DNA of 6,705 nucleotides from Opitutaceae bacterium UBA6669 (lineage in GTDB: Bacteria > Verrucomicrobiota > Verrucomicrobiia > Opitutales > Opitutaceae): positions 7,114 to 13,818 of the forward strand of contig DKKJ01000140.1 in assembly GCA_002455175.1 (NCBI GenBank), read 5' to 3'. Under the pieces are notes generated by a model. It was not told the origin of the DNA, did not search any database, and was given only the letters and a program-made list of their open reading frames with translations. Below are positions 1-4,987 of the stretch, in pieces (position 1 is the stretch's first letter; each line of letters starts with the position of its first letter). The translations under genes were made by a program, and so were the position numbers.

Positions 1-465
1 AAAGGACAAGGTCAGCTTATCCGAGGATGTCCCAACCGCCGAAGCGGCCGGAAGGCTCGCTTTGTAGGCCGCTCCGAGCTCTGCCTCAAACGCTAAGGAA
101 CGCCCGCGACAAAAAGCGCGGTAGTTTTCAAGCCCTCCCACTCCGAGTTCGTTGATTGCCGGCACGTAATTCCAGACGCGGGCTAAGTGCAAATTCCGGG
201 TAGCCAGCAGGATATCTCGGTATAAGTGATGGGTCTCGCGCTCGAGAGTCTCGGGTGTCACGGCCACCGACGCGACCCCTACCGTCCATAGGCCCGAACG
301 ATCCAGGGTGAACCCCCCCTCGCTTCCAAGCCGTGTCGCGTCAATAAACAGAGGCTCAACCGCCGCCCCGGCGAGAACCGGCAAACCCGCGTCGATCCGT
401 TCGTCGGCCCGGTCAGAATACGCTAAAGTCAGGGTGGAAGAAAGTTTCGCCGCGACGGAGGCCAT
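1..465 (-). CDS. Chorismatase-like protein, FkbO/Hyg5 family (3' part beyond window)
   Basis: The minus strand is open from an ATG at 465 to the window edge, giving 155 N-terminal residues without a stop. The visible part carries the signature of the FkbO/Hyg5/XanB2 chorismatases: RVWNYVPAIN at residues 96-105, YRAFCRGRS at 115-123 and LPAASAVGT at 138-146. The family hydrolyses or rearranges chorismate to pyruvate plus dihydroxycyclohexadienoate or hydroxybenzoate, in the cytosol, often to make starter units for secondary metabolites or aryl-polyene pigments. Members are about 340 residues, so roughly half is missing here, including the C-terminal residues that separate the subtypes; the product cannot be assigned. 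The frame stays open upstream to a TGA at about 532-534, so a TTG start at 483 is possible, but neither start has a clear ribosome binding site. It is transcribed divergently from the GntR gene. Family call from memory of motifs: fairly sure; reaction: unsure. Confidence 0.8.
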   Translation of the reverse strand, partial: MASVAAKLSSTLTLAYSDRADERIDAGLPVLAGAAVEPLFIDATRLGSEGGFTLDRSGLWTVGVASVAVTPETLERETHHLYRDILLATRNLHLARVWNYVPAINELGVGGLENYRAFCRGRSLAFEAELGAAYKASLPAASAVGTSSDKLTLSF

Positions 466-581
466 GAAGTACGGATGTCTCAAAGAGAGGAGTTCATTTT
501 CGTCAAAGACGGACCTGACGCCAGCACACTTTCATTAGTTCCCACCGCATCTCTGGCAATTATTCTGCATTTAATCATTCC
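466..581. promoter_or_regulatory. Divergent intergenic region between chorismatase-like gene and gntR
   Basis: This 116-bp gap must hold the promoter of the rightward operon and probably also that of the leftward gene. On the plus strand TTTAAT at 570-575 resembles a -10 box and lies six bases before the ATG at 582, which would give a leaderless or nearly leaderless transcript; no convincing -35 box sits at the right distance. On the minus strand TTGACG (about 512-517) resembles a -35 box but has no good -10 partner. No Shine-Dalgarno sequence is visible for either gene. All promoter assignments here are weak. Confidence 0.35.
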
Positions 582-1379
582 ATGAACTTGCCGCTTGCGA
601 AAAACCAGTGGTCTGACCTCCTACCACTGGTGAGCTTGGGCCCCAAACGACTTCCTGTCGTCGCCGAAATCTGCGAACGGCTTCTGCAAAAACACCGCGA
701 CGCGGAATGGCTTCCAGCCGAACGGACGCTTTCCGTCAGCTTGGGGGTGAGTCGCGCTGCGTTACGCGAAGCGATTCAACGGCTGGAAATTCAGGGTCTG
801 CTTGAAGTGCGGCATGGCATCGGAGTCCGCGTGGTCAACAACCCCCAAGCCCCGGTTCGAGCTACTCTCCTTCGTGCGCTTCCCGATTTCCAACAACGTT
901 TGCGGCAGTTTTCCGAAGTGCGGGTTCTGCTTGAACCGGAAATCGCCCGGCGGGCAGCGGAACGCATTACCGAGCCCGAAGGCGTGGCGCTCTTGGAGGT
1001 GCATGCACGTCTTCAAGCAGCGGGCGACGACGTGGAGGCAGCTGTGAGGGCCGATCTAGAGTTTCATCGCCACCTAGCCGAAATCGCCGGTAACAAAGTC
1101 CTCGCGCTCATGCTGGTCTCCATCGCCGATCTCGAGGACGAAGCTCGTCGCGTCACGTTGGTCCGAGTGGGCTTGCCTCAAGCATTTTCTCAACATCAAG
1201 CGATCGTCGACGCGGTCGTAGCAGGAAAAGCGGACGTCGCCCAGGCAGCGATGGCCGCGCATGTTCTGGCTGCGCAGCGCGAAGCCTACCGTTCCTCGGA
1301 TGATGTTTCTTCCTCTGGCGGCGCCCCGGGGGAAAAGCCCCTTGCTCACGGGGACGCTCAAGCAGCGCCACCGGCTTGA
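582..1379 (+). CDS. GntR-family transcriptional regulator, FadR subfamily (FCD domain)
   Basis: 265-residue DNA-binding regulator. The winged helix-turn-helix covers about residues 24-85, with LPAERTLSVSLGVSRAALRE (44-63) and the wing GLLEVRHGIGVRV (72-84) typical of GntR. The all-helical FCD ligand domain spans about 103-235; D158 and H162 (DLEFHRHL), H205 (FSQHQAIVDAV) and H227 (AAMAAHV) match the usual Asp/His metal-binding set that holds carboxylate effectors. It precedes glcD by 66 bp on the same strand, so by analogy with GlcC and LldR it probably controls this glycolate or lactate oxidation operon; the ligand is inferred from context only. The start is uncertain: ATG 582 lacks a ribosome binding site and the first 16 residues precede the conserved fold. 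GTG 630 or TTG 636 would place the putative operator at 604-631 in the leader. Residues 239-265 form a Ser/Gly/Ala/Pro-rich tail beyond the FCD domain. Confidence 0.92.
   Translation: MNLPLAKNQWSDLLPLVSLGPKRLPVVAEICERLLQKHRDAEWLPAERTLSVSLGVSRAALREAIQRLEIQGLLEVRHGIGVRVVNNPQAPVRATLLRALPDFQQRLRQFSEVRVLLEPEIARRAAERITEPEGVALLEVHARLQAAGDDVEAAVRADLEFHRHLAEIAGNKVLALMLVSIADLEDEARRVTLVRVGLPQAFSQHQAIVDAVVAGKADVAQAAMAAHVLAAQREAYRSSDDVSSSGGAPGEKPLAHGDAQAAPPA
604..631. promoter_or_regulatory. Perfect 9-bp inverted repeat with FadR-type operator core
   Basis: ACCAGTGGT (604-612) and ACCACTGGT (623-631) are exact reverse complements separated by 10 bases. Overlapping the left arm is TGGTCTGACCT (609-619), which differs at one position from the TGGTnnnACCA core bound by FadR and PdhR-type regulators. 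Each arm is also an ACCA-N-TGGT palindrome, with centres 19 bp apart, about two helical turns. It lies inside the first codons of the regulator if ATG 582 is used. The likely role is autoregulation of the gntR-glcDF operon; I saw no second copy in front of glcD. Confidence 0.5.
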
Positions 1380-1445
1380 TCCGCGTCCTCACCGTAGTCA
1401 CCGCACCTTCGCTCCACTCTTCGTAGTTCTGCCTTACTTGTTACC

Positions 1446-2873
1446 ATGCTTCCGTCTTCGTTTCTAACCGAGCTTCAGAGCGCCGCACCTTCCCTCACCG
1501 TGCTCACCGCACGCGAGGATATCCTCCCCTATGGGTTTGACGGAACCGCGACACTGAAAGGCGCAGCCGGCGCCGTGGTCTTTCCCAAAAACGCCACCGA
1601 TGTCGCATCCATTCTCCGGCTGTCACGCGCGCATCGCGTGCCAGTCGTCACCCGCGGAAGTGGCACCGGACTCTCCGGTGGAAGCGTGCCGGTTCCGGGC
1701 TGTATCGTTCTCTGCCTGGTCGACATGAATCGTATTTTAGAAATAGATACGAAGAACCTCACTCTAACCGCCGAGCCCGGCGTGATCACTCAACGAATTT
1801 TCGATGCCGCCGATGCGGTCGGACTTTTCTACCCGCCAGATCCGGGCTCCATGAAAATCAGCACGATCGGCGGAAACGTCGCCGAGAACGCGGGTGGGTT
1901 GCGCGGTCTGAAGTACGGCGTCACGCGCAACTATGTCATGGGTTTGGAGGTGGTACTTCCCGACGGCTCCGTCGCCCACCTTGGCAACAAGTGCGTGAAA
2001 GATGTCGCGGGCTACAACCTCCGTGATCTCTTCATCGGAAGCGAAGGCACTCTCGGCGTCGTCACCAAAGTGCTACTGAAACTCCTCCCCAAACCGGCCG
2101 CACGCCAGACTCTGCTTGCCACCTATGCTTCGATGGACGCAGCGGCCGAAACGGTCTCGGCGATCATCGCGGAGAAAATCATTCCTTGCACCCTCGAGTT
2201 CCTCGACCAGCGCACGCTTCGCTGCGTGGAGGCGTTCGCCAAAGTGGGTCTTCCCACGGAAGCAGAAGCACTGCTGCTGATTGAAACCGATGGTCACCCC
2301 GCAGCCGTGGCCGACGAAGCCCTCCGGATCGAAGCGATCTGCGCTCGCCATCAAGCTCTGGCGGTGCGTCGAGCCGCCACGGCGGAAGAAGCGGTGCGTT
2401 TAGCCACGGCCCGACGAAGCGCGTTCTCTGCCCTTGCTCGCCTGCGGCCCACCACCATCCTGGAGGACGCCACGGTCCCGCGGAGCGAGTTGGCGGCGAT
2501 GATCCGTTTTATCAACACCGTGGCTCAGAAACACCGTGTCGAGGTCGCCACTTTCGGCCATTTCGGTGATGGAAACTTGCATCCAACATTTCTCACCGAC
2601 GAGCGAAACCATGAGGAAATGCACCGCGTGGAGGCCGCGATGCGGGAAATTTTCGACTACGCGCTTTCCTTGGGAGGTACCATTACCGGAGAACACGGAG
2701 TCGGCCTCGCGAAGAAAAACTTCCTGCACCAGCAGCTGGGCGACTCCAGTTTTGCTCTGCTCAAAACCATTAAAAAAGCACTGGATCCCGACGGCTTGAT
2801 GAATCCGGGCAAGATCTTCGATCTCGCTGAAAACGCCACGACTCCTTCTTCAGCCCACGCTCATGGAGCCTGA
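1446..2873 (+). CDS. glcD: Glycolate oxidase FAD-binding subunit GlcD
   Basis: 475-residue flavoprotein of the FAD-linked oxidase (VAO/PCMH) family that oxidises glycolate to glyoxylate, or a similar 2-hydroxy acid such as D-lactate. The N-terminal PCMH-type FAD domain spans about 38-216, with the pyrophosphate loop RGSGTGLSGGSVP (70-82) and PPDPGSMKISTIGGNVAENA (130-149), followed by GLKYGVTRNYVMGLEVVLPDG. The C-terminal FAD-oxidase domain has GHFGDGNLHP (371-380) and GEHGVGLAKK (415-424); H372, H379 and E416 are the expected metal and substrate ligands. It ends in the typical LMNPGKIF. Length is close to the E. coli protein (499). The ATG at 1446 fits the family's N-terminus but has no visible Shine-Dalgarno sequence. 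The last 11 bp overlap glcF, indicating translational coupling. Glycolate versus D-lactate cannot be settled from sequence alone. It acts at the cytoplasmic membrane with GlcF. Confidence 0.95.
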   Translation: MLPSSFLTELQSAAPSLTVLTAREDILPYGFDGTATLKGAAGAVVFPKNATDVASILRLSRAHRVPVVTRGSGTGLSGGSVPVPGCIVLCLVDMNRILEIDTKNLTLTAEPGVITQRIFDAADAVGLFYPPDPGSMKISTIGGNVAENAGGLRGLKYGVTRNYVMGLEVVLPDGSVAHLGNKCVKDVAGYNLRDLFIGSEGTLGVVTKVLLKLLPKPAARQTLLATYASMDAAAETVSAIIAEKIIPCTLEFLDQRTLRCVEAFAKVGLPTEAEALLLIETDGHPAAVADEALRIEAICARHQALAVRRAATAEEAVRLATARRSAFSALARLRPTTILEDATVPRSELAAMIRFINTVAQKHRVEVATFGHFGDGNLHPTFLTDERNHEEMHRVEAAMREIFDYALSLGGTITGEHGVGLAKKNFLHQQLGDSSFALLKTIKKALDPDGLMNPGKIFDLAENATTPSSAHAHGA

Positions 2874-4236
2874 GACCCCCTTTCTCACCCGCCTGGCAGC
2901 GCTCGACTATTCCGTGCTGCAACAGTGCATGCACTGCGGCATGTGTCTGCCCACATGCCCTACCTACGTGGAAACGGGCCGTGAACGAAATTCACCCCGC
3001 GGACGCATCGCCCTCATGCGAGCCATTGCTGATGGCGAAATGACCACGACGCGCGAATTCGGAGAGGAAATGTATTATTGCCTGGGATGCCTGGCCTGCA
3101 CGACCGCGTGTCCCGCTGGGGTCAACTATCCCGTACTCTTCGAAGCCGCACGCGCAGAAGTTGAGCGCGCCCAAGTACTGTCGAATCCGAAACGCGATGC
3201 GATTCGCTGGTTCACCCTGCGCTTCCTCTTCTTGCGTCCCCGGCTCCTCCGCTTCGCAGGCCGAATGCTCTGGCTCTGGCAGGCCAGCGGAGCGCAAACG
3301 CTGGCCCGGCGTCTCAAGCTGACTCGTCTCCTCCCGGCCAACCTCGAGCGTTTAGAACCGCAAACGCCAGTCATGCGCCGCCATTTCTCCGACGCCCTGA
3401 TCAAGTCCATCGAGAAACCCGCCTCAGGAGCGCCGCGCTATCGTGTCCTCGTATTGACAGGGTGCGTACAAGACCTGGCGTTTTCCGACGTGAATCGCGC
3501 GACGGTGGATGTCCTTCTGGAAAACGGCTGTGAAGTGATCACCCCTCGAGCTCAGTCCTGCTGCGGATCGTTGCATGCGCACAACGGGGACGAGGCATCG
3601 GCGCAGGTGCTGGCCCGTCGCCAACTCGACGCCGTGGATCTTAGCCAACTCGATGCCATCATTAGCAACGCCGGTGGCTGCGGCTCTCATCTACGCCAGT
3701 ACGATCATCTGCTCCACGATGATCCGCAGTACGCGGCCCGCGCGCGAGAATGGTCCAAAAAACTCAAAGACATTCACGAGTGGCTGGTGGAAATCGGTTT
3801 TCGCAAACCGGCCACGGCTCCCGACTCCCTTCGCGCTTCGTCAACATCGGCAGGGACATCTTGTACCGTTACCTACCACGAGTCCTGCCATCTTTGTCAC
3901 GGACAAAAAGTCAGCCGCCAACCCCGAGAGATCCTGAAATCACTCCCCGGCGTTGAATTGAAGGAGTGCGCCGAAGCCAACTGGTGCTGCGGAAGCGCCG
4001 GAGTCTACAATATCACTCAGCCGGAAACCGCCGCGTGGCTGCAAACCCGTAAAGTCGGCCATGTCCAAGCCACCGGGGCCTCGTGGGTCGCCACCGCCAA
4101 CCCAGGATGTCACCTTCAGCTGGAGAACGGCCTGAAGGCGGCTGCACCGAGCGGAGCATCGACGACGCAGGTGGTTCACCCGATCGTTCTCTTGGCGGAA
4201 GCGTACGCCGCCGAACGCTCTGCAGCGCTCCGCTGA
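2863..4236 (+). CDS. glcF: Glycolate oxidase iron-sulfur subunit GlcF
   Basis: 457-residue electron-transfer partner of GlcD. The N-terminal ferredoxin-like region has two 4Fe-4S motifs: C22-x2-C25-x2-C28-x3-C32 (CMHCGMCLPTCP) and C73-x2-C76-x2-C79-x3-C83 (CLGCLACTTACP). Two cysteine-rich CCG domains follow: GCVQDL at 200, CCGSLHAHNG at 233 and GGCG at 271-274; then ESCHLCHGQKV at 340, CCGSAGVYN at 375 and NPGCHLQL at 413. These domains bind a further cluster and pass electrons from the flavin to the quinone pool. No transmembrane segment is evident, though residues 117-140 are rich in aromatics and leucine and could be membrane-associated. It is about 50 residues longer than the E. coli protein, partly from a Ser/Thr/Ala-rich linker (about 315-333) between the CCG domains. 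The ATG at 2863 lies inside the end of glcD. No glcE follows; the next gene is convergent. Confidence 0.95.
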   Translation: MEPETPFLTRLAALDYSVLQQCMHCGMCLPTCPTYVETGRERNSPRGRIALMRAIADGEMTTTREFGEEMYYCLGCLACTTACPAGVNYPVLFEAARAEVERAQVLSNPKRDAIRWFTLRFLFLRPRLLRFAGRMLWLWQASGAQTLARRLKLTRLLPANLERLEPQTPVMRRHFSDALIKSIEKPASGAPRYRVLVLTGCVQDLAFSDVNRATVDVLLENGCEVITPRAQSCCGSLHAHNGDEASAQVLARRQLDAVDLSQLDAIISNAGGCGSHLRQYDHLLHDDPQYAARAREWSKKLKDIHEWLVEIGFRKPATAPDSLRASSTSAGTSCTVTYHESCHLCHGQKVSRQPREILKSLPGVELKECAEANWCCGSAGVYNITQPETAAWLQTRKVGHVQATGASWVATANPGCHLQLENGLKAAAPSGASTTQVVHPIVLLAEAYAAERSAALR

Positions 4237-4252
4237 CTTCCTCCGTCAACAA

Positions 4253-4268
4253 GCACGCCCGAGCGTGC
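4253..4268. terminator. Short GC-rich hairpin after glcF
   Basis: GCACGC (4253-4258) and GCGTGC (4263-4268) form a perfect 6-bp stem with a CCGA loop, starting 17 bp after the glcF stop. There is no T-run after it on either strand, so it is at best a weak intrinsic terminator; it may simply stabilise the mRNA 3' end. Confidence 0.35.
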
Positions 4269-4323
4269 AGTGTTCGGCGATGAAAACTCTATCGTACTGG
4301 CGCTATTAAACGGTACACGTCCC

Positions 4324-4353
4324 CGTGGCCCTGACGGAGCAGGGCCCTCCACG
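4324..4353. repeat. Imperfect hairpin, possible dispersed repeat or terminator between convergent genes
   Basis: CGTGGCCCT (4324-4332) pairs with AGGG (4341-4344) and, after a four-base bulge, with CCACG (4349-4353); alternatively GGCCCT (4327-4332) pairs with AGGGCC (4341-4346) as a perfect 6-bp stem. It sits between the ends of glcF and the minus-strand small-subunit gene. This GC-rich 'gccctgacggagcagggc' style of sequence reminds me of dispersed intergenic repeats in GC-rich bacteria, but only one copy is in the window, so repeat status is unverified. No T-run follows. Confidence 0.3.
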
Positions 4354-4382
4354 ATCCCGACTACACTTCAACTTAAACTGCT

Positions 4383-4427
4383 CTAGCGCGTCCAGTTCAC
4401 ATTGCCGACTTCGGAAATCGGGACTCA
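4383..4427 (-). other. In-frame TGA followed by conserved 13-codon C-terminal extension
   Basis: Reading straight on after TGA (4425-4427) gives VPISEVGNVNWTR and then TAG (4383-4385). With the preceding PGRFDP this matches the pattern I recall for the family tail, PGR-aromatic-x-x-Cys-x-P-x-x-x-V-G, placing TGA at a position that is commonly Cys. TGC or TGT to TGA is a single-base change. The RNA just after the TGA can form CCGAUUU-CCG-AAGUCGG (4421 down to 4405), a 7-bp stem with one wobble pair and a 3-base loop. The loop lacks the guanine near its start expected in a bacterial selenocysteine insertion element, so nonsense mutation or sequence error is preferred. Confidence 0.65.
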
Positions 4428-4976
4428 CGGATCAAAGCGTCCTGGCACCCGATCGTAGTGCAGAACGGTTTTGCCCACGCGTTCTGAGGTGAAGTAACCG
4501 AGCACAGTCACTTCGCGCATCAGGTGGAAAAACGTCCGCTGTTTATCTTGGGATTCTTCCGCAATCTTTCTGAGGATGGCGTCCTGCTGCTCAGAGCTCA
4601 CTTTGGAGAACGCCTTTTTGTGCGCACCCGCGCTGCGTTTCTCCACATCCACTAGGCCGTCGGAGAGGACGTTTCGCTCGGCTTCGGTCATGTACTCCGA
4701 GTACATAAGCTGGATAAATGCCGGCACGCCCACATCGATCGCGCCAGGAGTGTCCGTCTTCGGAATAATCCGCTCCGCCACCGCACTCACGGTTTCAAGC
4801 TGCTTAGGGCTGAAACCCGAGGCGGTCTTAGGTCCAGGCGCGCGCCCGTCTTGAGCGTGGAGGGCACCGGTGATAAGGGAGGGCGAAAGCGCAGCCACAC
4901 CCAGAAACAACGCACTGCGACGAATGGCCTCACGACGCGAGAGTTCGGAGGAAGAGGAGGAAGCAAAAGACGTCAT
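4425..4976 (-). CDS. Gluconate 2-dehydrogenase subunit 3 family protein with Tat signal (tail cut by in-frame TGA)
   Basis: 183-residue small subunit of a GMC-type membrane or periplasmic dehydrogenase. Residues 1-41 look like a Tat signal: SRREAIRR with the twin arginines R14-R15, then a hydrophobic stretch (21-37) ending near ALHA. The mature part shows the family's IIPKTDTPGAIDVGVPAFIQ (70-89) and FFHLMREVTVLGYFTSERVG (149-168). In gluconate and fructose/glucose dehydrogenases this subunit carries the export signal and escorts the signal-less flavoprotein through the Tat system; the neighbouring GMC protein has no signal peptide, which fits. It begins 11 bp after the GMC stop, so the two are co-transcribed. 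The frame stops with TGA at 4425-4427, yet the next codons read VPISEVGNVNWTR before TAG at 4383-4385, resembling the conserved family tail. The full-length product would be about 197 residues. No cytochrome subunit gene is adjacent. Confidence 0.88.
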   Translation of the reverse strand: MTSFASSSSSELSRREAIRRSALFLGVAALSPSLITGALHAQDGRAPGPKTASGFSPKQLETVSAVAERIIPKTDTPGAIDVGVPAFIQLMYSEYMTEAERNVLSDGLVDVEKRSAGAHKKAFSKVSSEQQDAILRKIAEESQDKQRTFFHLMREVTVLGYFTSERVGKTVLHYDRVPGRFDP

Positions 4977-4987
4977 GACGGAGTAAA

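Noticed and set aside
308..538. 76-residue open frame on the plus strand
   Set aside because: It is antisense to the chorismatase-like gene, whose family motifs are clear on the other strand; no similarity recognised.
1380..1445. Separate promoter or operator for glcD
   Set aside because: The 66-bp gap contains no TGGTnnnACCA-like site and no credible -35/-10 pair; co-transcription from the gntR promoter is simpler.
2400..2729. 109-residue minus-strand open frame inside glcD
   Set aside because: Antisense to the conserved FAD-oxidase C-terminal domain of glcD; no domain of its own.
3575..3937. 120-residue open frame inside glcF
   Set aside because: Out-of-frame shadow of glcF, whose cysteine motifs run continuously through the region.
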